Shown: positions 10,676-21,688 of the stretch, one piece after another
How positions within the stretch are numbered: position 1 is the first letter of the stretch
Layout: each line of letters begins with the position of its first letter
Assembly: GCA_030998015.1 (NCBI GenBank)
Contig: JARWMV010000034.1
Span: 62,001-126,000 of the forward strand
DNA length: 64,000 nt
Source: Ceratorhiza oryzae-sativae
Taxonomy: Eukaryota; Basidiomycota; Agaricomycetes; Cantharellales; Ceratobasidiaceae
Reading direction: 5' to 3'
Notes under the pieces: generated by a model
Database searches by the model: none
The model's input: the letters and a program-made list of their open reading frames with translations, nothing else
Told to the model about the DNA's origin: nothing
Program-made: the position numbers and the translations under genes

Positions 10676-10903
10676 CGTCGCCGCACCCAGCGAAAAAAAC
10701 GGTTGCCGCGTGTCCGACCGAATAGGGCTTGCCAGGCTGCACTGCTTCCGCTGATGCATCCGCCCACGTGACCCAGCCGCCGGGTCCCCACACCCTCCCC
10801 CCTCTCGCTCACTGGGCCGCGTTTCAGACTCCGCACACCGGCGCTAGCCACTCGGCCGTTGTCTCCGTCCAGCCTCGCCCGGATTTCATCTCGCCCCCCG
10901 CAC
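10676..10903. promoter_or_regulatory. Shared divergent promoter
   Basis: Only 228 bp separate the start codons of the CCCH gene (-) and the hybrid-binding-domain gene (+). The stretch is GC- and pyrimidine-rich and has no obvious TATA box; GCCACGTGACC-like sequence lies at 10764-10774 (CACGTG core, an E-box/CACGTG-type site). Both genes must share this regulatory space. Confidence 0.6.
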
Positions 10904-12091
10904 ATGGCTAGCCCCTATCCAGACGGCTCGTTCTTCGCCATCCACAAGGGCTTCAAGACCGGCGTGTTTTCTAGCTTGTGAGCCTGCCGGTTGGGGATCC
11001 TATCCACGGGCTGACGCCCCTTTTGGTGTGCAGCAAAGAGTTCAGGTGCCAGACCGAGGGCTTCCATGGGCAGGTTTCGGCCGTCTTTGAAGATGCCGAC
11101 CACGCCAGCGAGTTTGTTCGCACGGGAGCTCCCCCCGAGGGTGTCGAGCCACTCGCCCCCCAGGCCGCCACTCCCCGGCGCTTGAGTGATGGGCGGACTG
11201 GCAGCGAGTCATCCCAGCCTGCACACACACGTCCAATCACGGCTGTCGCCACACGCACGCCTGCCCCGTTGCCGACCCCGTCCGTCAGCCCTGTGCGTCC
11301 ACATGCGGCGCCTGTCGCTACGCCGAGCCAACCAGCTCGCAACCAGACTCGCCCCGGCCAGCCCATCCCTTCGACACCTCACAAGCGCATCAAGCCCGAG
11401 GTCGAAATGGACCAAGAAGGCGACACCGAACCCGAGGACGACGACCCTGCTCTGCCCACCCTCAGGGGCCTCGTTACGCCCATCTCGGGTGCTCGTACAG
11501 CAAATACTGCCCCAGCTAGGCAAACCAAGTCCGCCGTTACCCCCGGCGCTACCGCCAAACCTGCTCCTTTCGGTCGAAAGCTCACGCCTGGCTCAATATC
11601 CAGTACCCTCAAGCACCACTTTTCTTCCAGACCTTTACCCCTGTTAATCAAGGACGAACCCTGTTCGACCACTGGGCCCTCAACCGCCTCCCCAACCAAA
11701 CCATCGACCAAATCCCAACCCATAATCCCCACTCTGCCCCAGCTCAAGCTAGGCCCAACACCCGCAAGCAGCGTTCGTACGCGCGAATGCACCCACTGTG
11801 GCGGTACGGGATGGGTTCCGTGCTCAGACTCAGAAGATCCTCCAAAGGCCAGCGGCTCAAAGCGCCGGGCAGAGAGCTCGGCTCATGAGCCAGTTCCAAA
11901 GCGTCGCTCCGACCCAGACCGGTTCGATGCGGGGACGATGGTACATGCGGGCAAAGGCAAGGGCAAAGCCAGCACACCCACAAAGGTACCACGCTCTCCG
12001 GTTAATCTGATCTAATCTGACACTCTGGATATCTCAGCCTGACTCGGCGCCACGCACGCCCAGCATGGCATCTCGGGAGAGATATCTGTGA
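10904..12091 (+). CDS. RNase H1-type hybrid-binding (viroplasmin-like) domain protein
   Basis: Exons 10904-10977, 11034-11985 and 12038-12091 keep phase and give about 359 residues. The first 50 residues (FFAIHKGFKTGVFSSFKEF, then CQTEGFHGQVSAVFEDADHA) match the small domain found at the N-terminus of eukaryotic RNase H1 and in caulimovirus viroplasmin, which binds RNA/DNA hybrids or double-stranded RNA. No RNase H catalytic domain follows. The remainder is Pro/Thr-rich and disordered with acidic patches, a CTHCGGTGWVPC motif near residue 290 that could bind zinc, and several basic KRR/KGKGK stretches near the end. The last short exon is supported by a good acceptor and an in-frame stop; without it the frame would stop at 12015. 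Nucleic-acid binding is likely, the cellular role unknown. It is divergent from the CCCH gene. Confidence 0.8.
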
Positions 12092-12830
12092 GTCTCGTCC
12101 AATCTTTTACGTATTTTCGGTCCTTTATCATTTAGTCATGACTCTCTGTGTTCTCCTTTTGTAGCATATATGCTGTTGCATTTGTTGTTTTCATCGATCT
12201 TGTCGAACGCCTTGTTGGTCTCTGTAACATGCTGAGCATGTTGTCTCGCTTGCTTTGAATTGCTTCGCTTTGAAACAGCCGCTTTGGAAATTAAATCATA
12301 TTTTCCCATGTTTATTCGGACGTGGAACTCATGGCCACCCAAGATCTGTTCATGTTTAGAGCCTGGGCATAACTGTGTTATTCCCCGTCAAGTTTCAGGC
12401 AGCTCTTTGGGCAAGAGCATAAGATTCGAGTTGTGCAAACTCCGTTATCACACTACCAAACGATCCTTTGTGGCCGACTTGCCTGCGTGGTACCATATTT
12501 TTCTCAATCTGATGAGCCAGACTTGCCGGAACATAATGGGTCAAACCTGTCGCCATCTGAGGTTTGACATCTCACTTGTACCTTTGCAAGGCTCGTTTGG
12601 CTAAGATCATATTCAAATATAAATCTTCAAAGCGCGGATTTTCGATTTCACCAAGCATCTTTTCGCAATTAAAAATTTCTTCTCTTCTAACCTTGATCTA
12701 CGCCTGGAGATATACTTATATAGCCTTGAGAAACGAGCTCAGCGTCCAACCCGCGCGTGTAAACAAATGTCAACTTGGATCCATTCCGCGGTTCTTGCGC
12801 TTGAGACACTTGAGCTCCAATCCACCAAAA
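12092..12830. other. Intergenic, upstream of the S9-like hydrolase
   Basis: No convincing coding exon. A TATAAAT lies at 12619-12625 about 210 bp before the hydrolase start, further than usual, so it may or may not serve that gene. Confidence 0.5.
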
Positions 12831-15800
12831 ATGACAGCGACCAATCGTCATTTGCGTCGAACCCAGTTGCTTACTTGTTCAACTATTCTATGTCACATTT
12901 CTTTTCTTCTACTAGCTTCGGCACACACACCCGTTGACAACAATTCGGTCGCGGTCCCACCGTTCAGCAAGCTCGAGGATGGCCGGCGCGTTTGCATATC
13001 AGAAAAGTATCAGGTATGGACTTTGGCATCCAAGCCACCAGTGGGGATGATAACATGGTAATCTGCAAGGTTCTAGGACCGTTTCCACAGTTCGTAACAT
13101 CTCCAATTTCCCATTCATCGACTCAACCACTCACTAATGGGCTTCTAGGGAGGCTCGTGAGCAGCACTTTTTGACGCCTAGTTACCCCCTTGGACGCAAG
13201 TACCTAATAAAGTAGTCGACATAATAAGATTGACTTTCTGCGTTCATAGTCGAGTTCAATCCCCGTATCGACTTTACAAAGGCATATCCTTCCCACCTAG
13301 CAGACGGCGGCTATGTAAACTGGGGGAATCACACACTGAGCCATCACCTGGAGTCTCACCCTCACCGCGGACTCGAGTGCAGGACTTCCGCAACCTATTC
13401 GCTATCTTTCCCCAACATTCGATGGGACTCTATACGTCTACCGAAGGCTGGGCTGGCTTGCAACACCACGCTTTACTTCGAACGAGCATACGGCTTGATT
13501 TTCCTCTGTTCAGCAACCTGAGCAACACTAGGCACATGTACCTCTTGCTTTCTGCTCCGCAATGTTCGCATATTGCCGTTATTGACCCTGAATCGTCTCG
13601 GTTACCACGTTGGCACACTGGCAACATTTACGCTTATTCCAACGTCCCAACTATCAAAATACCTCTTGTCTTTGAGCGAGAGCACGGCTTGTCAAAACTT
13701 GAAGATCCCCTTGAGTCTGTGTACCTTACGCACGGACGATCCAAGCAACTTGACATCATCATGGGCTTGGACTACGAGATACGGCTTTTCGGCGATCCAC
13801 TCGTTTTCAAGAATTCGACAGAGCCAACCATACTCGCTCACCTACACGTGGCTATAGAAGTATCTGCCGATTCAGATGCTCTGAGCGATGAAGACCACGT
13901 TAGATTTCAAAATAAACAATATTCGGAACAGTTTTTGTCTCCCGCTGTTCGTTCTGCTATTCCTGACGCTTGTGTTGCTGTCGGGGATCCTGCTTCGCAT
14001 GTTATCCCCCATTTCGTGGGTGGCTGGGCCTATGGCGATGTGATTGGAATTGAAATCACCTCGTGCTCTCATGGAGAGTGGTGGATAAGTCAAGCTCACG
14101 CTATCTCAACTGGCACAGACAATGATGAGCTTGTACGCCTTTACACGGATATTTCTGCATGCGTGCTAAACTCGTCATGATAGGGACTTGCGTTTCAAGC
14201 CTTCGATCCCATAGTTCTGGCTCCCTCACAAACTCGGACCATAACGTTGAGAATTGACCAGTCCGCTCCTCTTCCCACTAGTATCGAATCGCTCACCGTG
14301 CAGCTCGGCTTGACTCGGCCTAATTCACATTCTGTCCCCTCTCGAGCCCTTCAGGTAGTCGTGCCTATTGTAAACCATGCCTCTCTAGCCCAGCCAAAGA
14401 CCAAGGAACGCAACGTCCTTCTGACATATGCTTCTGTCTCGAACTCGCCAGCCTCAGCGGTTGTGCTTCTTCCCGAACCTGCGGATTTGGAAATAACTCC
14501 CGAAACACGAATACTCTTGGCTCTTCACGGCGCTGGTGTAATGCACACAAATCCGGCCATGATCAACTTTCTACCTCGCCCAAAACATACGTGGGTCCTG
14601 ATTGTGCAAGGCCTCACTCCATGGGGACTCGATTGGCGGGAAGCCTCTCGAGCCGACGTCTGCTCGGCTCTGAGGGCGCTGGTGCTCAAGCTGCTAGGAT
14701 CATGGAGCGAAGCCGAATATTGTACACCACACGATGCCGAGGAGAGCGTAATTTTACGCACAGGAAATGTCAAGCCTATCCCCGTCATAGCTCTTGGCCA
14801 CTCTAACGGAGGACAGGGGTCGCTCTACCTTGGGTCTCAGTTCCCTGATTCGATTCCTGCCTTGATTCCGGCTGCGGGGTATACGAGCGCTCGGCTTTAT
14901 ATATCGACGCAGCATTCTCGCGGGTCTTTGTTCGCGGATGCTGCGCTTCAAGGAATAATGAGGGCTAGTCTACAGGGCCAGGATGGTGATTTGATCGCTG
15001 GAAATCTAGTAAACAGTCGAGGTATGAACCCAGTTTTAGATTCTAGCCTAATCCTAAAGTCCCCCAGTGCACCTCGTTCACGGGGGAGACGATGAGAATG
15101 TGCCAGTTTGGCACTCTCGAGAACGTATGGCCTTGATTAAGGCTTGGGATAACGAGTCCGACGTTAGGTACTGTTATTTTCTAATGTTGATCGCTCTATT
15201 CATCCAACTCTTGCCTAGTCTGACAGAGGTCTCAGGAAAACCGCACGTTTGGGATACCGCATTCAAGGACGAACCTGTCGCTTCTAGGGTAGCAGAGTTG
15301 GTTGCGTTTCCAAACTCTGTCCTGCGTAGTATTCAGAAGCCATTCACATTCACCGTTATTTGGCCATCCGAAGCTGGTAGCATGAGGGGTTGGCGAGTGA
15401 GAGAACTGTCTGTGCCAGGCAGGTAAGTGAGGAACTTGGCACGGGGTAGTTCCTAAAATTATTTTCAGGCTGGCTCGTATCTCGGTCGATGGGGCCTGGG
15501 CTCGCACGACAAATGTTCACGGAATATCGGTTGATCTTTCAAAGGCCAACGTAAGAAGCGACTGGATAGACATTGATAATGAAAGAATCCGCATCCCTCC
15601 ACATTCAGTCGTTTGGCTTCGGCGTAACTCAAATAATCAATGGGAGGTTCGTGAAGTTCATTTCTCCCTAGTCTGAAAACTTACATGGTGGTTAGGTGGT
15701 GGAGCCCTTCTCGGCATACCATTCTGGCCCATTGTCACGAATCCTAAGCTCTCCTGTAGCCATCTCAATCGTAATCCCCGACACCCACAGTGCACACTAC

Positions 15801-16355
15801 ACAAGCATCGCGTTACGAATAGCCCATAATCTCTATATGTACTTGAAACTGGACTGCGCCATTATCAACGACGACGAGGCCCTTCATCGCGGTCAACTTC
15901 CTGGAAACACAATAGTAATAGGAGGCTCCAAAAATAAGTACGGGATCCAGACTCGATCATCACCACTTAAGGTACTATCGGATGGTTCTATATGGCTCTC
16001 TGGTGTCGCATATAATCAGCCTGGGACTGCAGCTCTATCACTTCACAAGGTTAGATAAATCTAAATGTTTGTCTCACCCACAATTACGATTATCTCAATA
16101 TAGGATCACTTGTACATGGATGCGATTGACGAGGCTGGCTATGAACGAGCTTTGATAGCGTTCCCACTTCGTACTGGTGTGCCTGGGCCAGAATGGATGA
16201 TCTTTGGAGAAGATTGTGACTCAAAGGGTTATGCCGGAGTATATGCTGCAGGGTGAGTTAGATACTTGGGTGCAAAATAGCCCACTACTTATGCGCCAAA
16301 TAGGTTCTGGGACCGCCAAGGAGGACTTAGCCAATCCATGTCATATTTTACTTGA
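12831..16355 (+). CDS. Secreted S9-like serine hydrolase (alpha/beta hydrolase), one frame break
   Basis: A long multi-exon gene with an N-terminal signal sequence (hydrophobic LLTCSTILCHISFLLLASA within the first 31 residues). The centre carries an alpha/beta-hydrolase nucleophile elbow, ALGHSNGGQGS (about 14790-14822), then VHLVHGGDDENVPVW with the acidic residue typical of S9 peptidases, and SGKPHVWD with the likely catalytic His. N-terminal beta-rich segments (LEFNPRIDFTKAYPSH, EIRLFGDP, FVGGWAYGDVIGIE) match a fungal secreted S9-like family. Peptidase or esterase activity is inferred. Introns are about 50 nt; the one at 13196-13249 seems to start with GC. At about 13434 the frame shifts by one base between NIRWDSI and STEGWAGLQHH, both clearly part of the family, with no room for an intron. 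Either the allele is broken or a base is missing from the assembly. Downstream exons are intact to the stop at 16353-16355. Confidence 0.85.
13196..13249 (+). other. Probable GC-AG intron in the hydrolase
   Basis: The donor reads C/GCAAGT, the form typical of functional GC introns. Splicing 54 nt to the acceptor at 13249 restores the frame between SYPL and EFNPRIDF; the nearest GT two codons later gives the wrong phase. Confidence 0.6.
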
Positions 16356-16768
16356 TCATCTTGGACGCTAAACCCCAGTTCCGTGTACTCCGTTTCTGAA
16401 GTCTCGGCGTACTTTTGAGCATTGCGATGAGCTCGATACGTGTTTGCTGGACATACAAAGCGCTTGAATAAGCATGGTTGATTGACTTCCAAACCAATTT
16501 AGGCCCAATCGGTGGAATATATAATGGCACCTACAACGAGGTTATTTGTTTACTCGTGGCGGCTACCCTGACTGTTTCTACTTGTGTGGACTGGCTGAAG
16601 GCATCAGCACCAAAACTTATGATCAATGTGTTCTACAGTTCAAAGCAATCATTTTACGAAGATTGGCATACGGTAGTGGTGAGCCTAGTCCTATAAAATG
16701 ACTGAATGTGTAGATGATATCTTTAAAATTATGCAAAATGATCGAATGTATAACAGAACTAAACTTGA
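16356..16768. other. Convergent intergenic region
   Basis: Lies between the hydrolase (+) and the secreted protein gene (-). No coding signal seen; short frames here lack splice or codon support. Confidence 0.6.
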
Positions 16769-19110
16769 TCAATGTCCGTTAGAAGATGTTGCGATTTGTG
16801 TACCTTCCACACTGTACATTGCCCCAGGCCCAGAAGTTGGCGCCAAAAGATAAACCGAGACCAAATCATGCGCTTCTCTCATTGAAGTCGACAAGAACGT
16901 CGGAGGCTTATCCTTGTTGGCGACAGCAAACAGAATAGCTTTTGCTCCCGGGGCTTGAGCCTCAGGTGGAACAGGGGGTGACCGACCAGAATCCCCAAAA
17001 TACGCAACATTCATTACGGGTTTTGGGACCGTCTCCACATTGATGTCCCTGGATTCCACTACTATTTCATGCATATTACCGGGGAGAGTGTTCTCGGATT
17101 CGTCCATGAGTCCGTAATATATATCGTCATCAGAGTGGCTGGGCTCGAAGTGGGAATGGTTGAGCGAAATAGCACTGGTCGGGGACGACACATCCCGGGT
17201 TGACACCTGTGGAATATTGCCTCGGTTGTCTTGTGCGGGATTAGATAATCGCTCCATTGCAGGAAATAAGAGTGGGGCATCTAATCTTTTAAAGACCAAG
17301 GTTATTCCCCAATTCCCGGCTTCAAGGCGATCGTCGGCAACGGCAAACTCGGTTTCTCCAATAATCAGAGCACCATTCACGCCTATTGAATATCTATCAG
17401 CTATGCTGGCGAATCCACCCACACTAGCATAGGGGTGAGGCTGGCTAGCATTGAACACGGTAGCTGGACACGGAAGAGGACCCGCAGAAGGAAATAATGA
17501 GTGTGTAGCAGCTCCCTTTGAGTTGTTCGCAAAAGTCGAATATCCAGAATCCATGAGGCCCAGATGGTCTACCTTGTCATCATCCACATTCCCTGTCGGA
17601 GTTGGCCGATTCACAATGTAGTCCTCATTCGCTTCATAAAAGGGCGTAATGAAACCCACCCTCGGGGAGTATCTCCATACCTGGCCAGCACTCCTGTCAT
17701 TTTTCGTGAGTGAAGACGCACATTCAGCAAGCCCAAATATCTGCAGGTCCTTTGCTGTAGGGTCAAATGTGGCACATAGGGGCGAAAACCCCCCGATATC
17801 GGGCAGAGCCTCCAGCGAGACTAGCAGGTCACTTTCGGTTTGAGAATCTGATGAACCATGGATTGGCTGGTCGTCGAAATTGCGCACGTAAAACGTTGTG
17901 AACTCGGTCGGTTTAGTTGTGGCGTCGATAAGATATGAGAGTTTCGGTGCATGGCTTGAATATGTGTTAACCGGAGATGGCGAAACACTCAACACTCCTA
18001 GCCTAGTGGTATGGTCTCTAGAGATAATCTCGATAATACCAGGAGCCGCACTATTAGCTGAAATTTTGGTTTGCCGGACGCGTTCAGGAATGAATGTAGG
18101 CAACTCCTGGGCCTAGGTAGATTTAATTGAAAGATAACCAAGGGCACACTAATGCTCACCTCCAGACCCCTTCGAAGCTCATTACTCCCCCTGCCCGCCT
18201 GCCCACCATCATCAACATTCACCCCAATTGGTCGGATGGCTTGGTACAAGCCGGTTGGACCTGCTGGTTTCGGCTTGTCCGCTACCTTGCTTGGCGCCAT
18301 GGCTATTGCAGTGCTAGTGGAATCCAATCTGACTCTATTTTTGGAATCCACACGCACCGAAGCCGGTGCAATAAACATGTTCTCATTCCAATCCTTGGCT
18401 TCGTCTTGGTAATCATAATCAAGATTGGGCCTAGGTCCACCACCCGACCCTCGACTGTGCTTGGGGCGGCGATTATGGTCATGAGAGCAATGTTGCCGTT
18501 GACTATGTTCTAGATGGGTTTCGGACCAGCAGTCTGAACGAGGGCCTTGGCCTGAGGAATCTGGTCGCTCATTGTGGCTGTCTCCTGTGTGAGGATGAGC
18601 AGGTCCAAGGAGTCTGTTTTCAGCTTCATTGAACAGTCGCTCATCAACTACGTGGTGCCCTCGTCTGAGAATTTCGTTTGTGTCATTGTCGCGATTCGGA
18701 ACCAACCCAATAGCCTCTCGAACAGCAGCCTCAACCTCTTTTTGTTCACTCCGCCGGAGGCGTAGGTGGGCGGGACCATGGCGGGGGACATCGCGCGGCT
18801 CACCAGATTCCAATGCTGTCTGGTGGGAGTTAGACATCATCTGCCAATAGTTTGTTGGCGTGAAGTGGCTCTCGACCACAAAAATCAGCTCGACTCGGAA
18901 TCATGGACTTACCTCATCAAACCGACCTCCTGAGACTCTCTCATTCAAACCGTCGTCGCGAAAGCCCCTAGCTATGTTATTTTCATCTTTATGTGATGTG
19001 AGGGCCTGCGTATACATAAAAGGTGTGTTGTGTGGGAGGGCATTTATGACGGCAAGAGTAAGAGATAGGATGAGCAGCAGCCAACGAAATCGAGCGTTGA
19101 TAAAGCCCAT
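16769..19110 (-). CDS. Secreted protein of unknown function
   Basis: Three exons on the minus strand, about 19110-18914, 18842-18166 and 18117-16769, joined with good GTAAGT and GTGAGC donors. The ATG at 19110 gives a textbook signal peptide (MGFINARFRWLLLILSLTLA, cleaved near VINA-LP); an upstream in-frame ATG at 19146 would add 12 residues. The mature protein has about 700 residues. The middle is hydrophilic and Arg/His-rich, with a Gly/Pro stretch. The C-terminal half has a compact region with CATFDPTAKDLQIFGLAEC, VWRYSPRVGFITPFYE and GNWGITLVFKRL, a pattern I associate with uncharacterised secreted basidiomycete proteins. No catalytic motif is visible and no transmembrane helix follows the signal peptide. 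Function unknown. Confidence 0.82.
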
Positions 19111-19146
19111 TGCCGGGAATATAGAAGAAGAGCACAGCCAAAGCAT

Positions 19147-19804
19147 TCTGAACAGGTAACCTGAACCACTTGGAGTGGTGGCCGAGTGCTTCGTAGATGT
19201 AGGTGATCGTCGGGAGCAGTCTGGCCCAAGCGGTGCCCGGGGGTCGCGTGCCTAGGAGTGATCCGGCTTAACCTAATTCACGGGGGTGTATGCATAACGT
19301 ACGGCTAGGGATCTGATAGACACGAATCCAGCGCTGCAACTGGGCATGTGTGCTCGGAGCACAAATTGGCTACACGCAGAGGACATTCAATCGCCTGCGC
19401 AGAACGAATCTCTCTACGTAACACATTCCCGGATTTCACTTGCGCGCTGAAAATAGTTTCGTTCCCTCGAAGAGTGCGCATAGAAGCAAGAGGAAGGTAG
19501 CTAAAATTACCTCTACCACTCAAGTCTTGACTGATTGAAAGTTTTGAACAACCCGTCTGGTTGGTTGAATCGGCCGTTGCTGGCTACCCTCGAATAAATC
19601 ATTTTCCATAATGGAAACCTCGAGTTGAGCAGGCCAGCTCGATACCGATCGGTGGTTCCGATTTCCCAATCTCCAAAATATGTTGTTAAAATCCTATTGC
19701 GTTTTCTAGACGGAATCCACAAGTAAACAGCACGCAAAGCGCCAAGCTGATATTTTATTGCCCGCCCAACGCATGCCTGCTTCCTGATTAGTCTCGATGA
19801 TCAT
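19147..19804. other. Intergenic
   Basis: Contains the 5' flank of the secreted protein gene and the 3' flank of the SnoaL-like gene. I see no supported exon. Confidence 0.55.
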
Positions 19805-20413
19805 TCACAGAAACAAATGGACCAACCACTTCAGATGCGATATCTTCCACGAACCCTTCTCCTTTCGTAGTTTGTACGTATAGTATCCTGCTGCACGATA
19901 GTATTGAGTTGGCTCCTGACCATCCTTTGCGATAGTGGTAATCGCGCTGGTTCTGGCTGCAGCGGTCTGGCCGTCGTCCGACACCTGAATCACGGTGTTC
20001 GAAGTGACCATTTGAATCCCAATTATATTTCCTTGACTATTTAGCACGCTTTGATGATGATTTACGTCGGGTAGTTCAAATCAAATGAATCCAAGATCGC
20101 TTACCTGCGAACCCAGTCCGCTTTGCCTTCTCGGTTAGTGTGCACCCCGAACCTAATATAGAATAAGATTAAAACCCATTTTCGGTTCATCGTAGGTGGC
20201 TACTCACGCATCGGCCACCCCGTCCTCCGTAAAAAAGTTCTCAAATTGCTTATCCAATGCCTCGTCTTCCAATGCAGCAGGGGAAAATGCTTGATCGTGG
20301 ACATACACGTATTCGTTCAATAGACGAGCGATATCCCTCTCATCACGCAGTAGTTTGATCTCTTTTTGAAGAGATGCAAGCTCAAAACGAAGCTCGGCAG
20401 CTTCAGTCTCCAT
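19805..20413 (-). CDS. SnoaL-like (NTF2-fold) protein
   Basis: Three exons (20413-about 20208, a short middle exon at about 20150-20105, and about 20045-19805) join in phase into about 165 residues. An N-terminal coiled coil (ELRFELASLQKEIKLLRDER) leads into the NTF2-like fold: RDIARLLNEYVYVHDQ, FENFFTEDGVADA, then NTVIQVSDDGQTAAARTSAI, YYRAAGYYTYKLRKEKGSWK and ISHLKWLVHLFL. The WKISHL ending is characteristic of SnoaL/DUF4440 domains, which bind small molecules and sometimes act as hydratases or isomerases. No signal peptide, so cytosolic. The substrate is unknown. The length fits a single-domain member with an added coiled coil. Confidence 0.8.
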
Positions 20414-21620
20414 GGTCGTGGTTGAGCAGCAGGACAGCCTCGAATTTCAAATTGAGAGCCCCGTGTGTGGCTTGTGTGCTCTCGCTTAATTGGCACATTG
20501 AGCTTTGTCGCGGGTTAAAATAAATGAGAGAGCCATTGCTTGGCATCCCAGCTCACTTGGCGATTACTTAGAGTTGATGACGTGAACTCGGTTGACCTCG
20601 GCTACCCGCATTCTATCCTTGACATAAGATGGCTGTACGACTAGCGGCTTGGCCGACGGCCAAGCAGTCGAGGCGCTCTTCTCAAACTCGAGCATCCGAG
20701 CCAGAGGCGGTTCGGGCCATGTGATACATTTGGTACGTATGTGTGTATGTTTTTTTTTTTTTGTGGGAAACAGCTCTTTAGTGATGACTATCAATTAAAG
20801 AAAAGCCATAGCGTCTGTTGAGAGCTCGGGCGTGGGGCAACAGTCACGTGCCGATGTCCCCCGCCCTTAGGGCTGCCCTTTTTCTGGTTCCCGGACTGTG
20901 TCCCGAGCGGTTTGACCGATGTGCTCATGTAGCTCGTTAAAATTGAATGCAAAAAAAAAAAGCAACAGTCACGTGCCGCGGCAGGCTTCACGTGAGATCT
21001 GCCCACGGTGTCTATGGTGGTTGTGGCCGGAATCCCGCAGACTTGGCATCGGCTAACGTCGTCGGCAAACATTCTACCGGTCACGCCAAGTGGAAATTCA
21101 TGGCTCCATTCGCACGTTCTTTGATGATGGTCGATCAATAATGATGTTTTCTGGAATCTCATTACTTGCCGTGCGAACTGGGATGGCTATCGGATATTTT
21201 CTCAGGGCGATGGTAGCCAGCAAATAGCGTATGACCGGCCATTTGCGAACTCTCTCTATATTGAAAATACGTACCACATAAGGAGCTCGGGGGGTGCCGC
21301 ATCGCGCTCGTGATCATGGATGGGGATGTGAGTGTGTAATCATCGTTCTCTTAGCCATTCCACTCATCTAATCAGACAAAATGATTCGGCTACTCTGCGG
21401 TCCAGGCCGTGGGTAAACAATGAGCGCGCGAACCTTCGTCACGAGTTCCATGGCCGGGTAGTTGAGAAGGCATGTCCGCTCGAACAGGGGAAGTCGGGTT
21501 GTGGCACATCTAGGACCCGTTAGCTCATTTTCGTCCGCGCACCACTGAGATGAATATTTCGCTCCCCGATTGGTGTCCAAAATACCCGGTGGGTGCCACC
21601 AGCATGGTTATTCTTGCACG
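20414..21620. other. Intergenic, upstream of the beta-glucosidase
   Basis: About 1.2 kb with no supported exon. It contains a T-run (about 20750-20762) and an A-run (20948-20959). An inverted CCAAT box (ATTGG, 21569-21573) lies about 120 bp before the GH3 start codon. Confidence 0.55.
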
Positions 21621-21626
21621 TATAAA
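21621..21626 (+). promoter_or_regulatory. TATA box of the GH3 gene
   Basis: TATAAA lies 63 bp upstream of the GH3 start codon and about 50 bp downstream of an ATTGG element, a common fungal promoter spacing. Confidence 0.5.
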
Positions 21627-21688
21627 TTCCAGCATTTGCTGTTCGATTTTCGTCAGTCGAGGCATCGATTCTTGCCCGCTTTACCATC

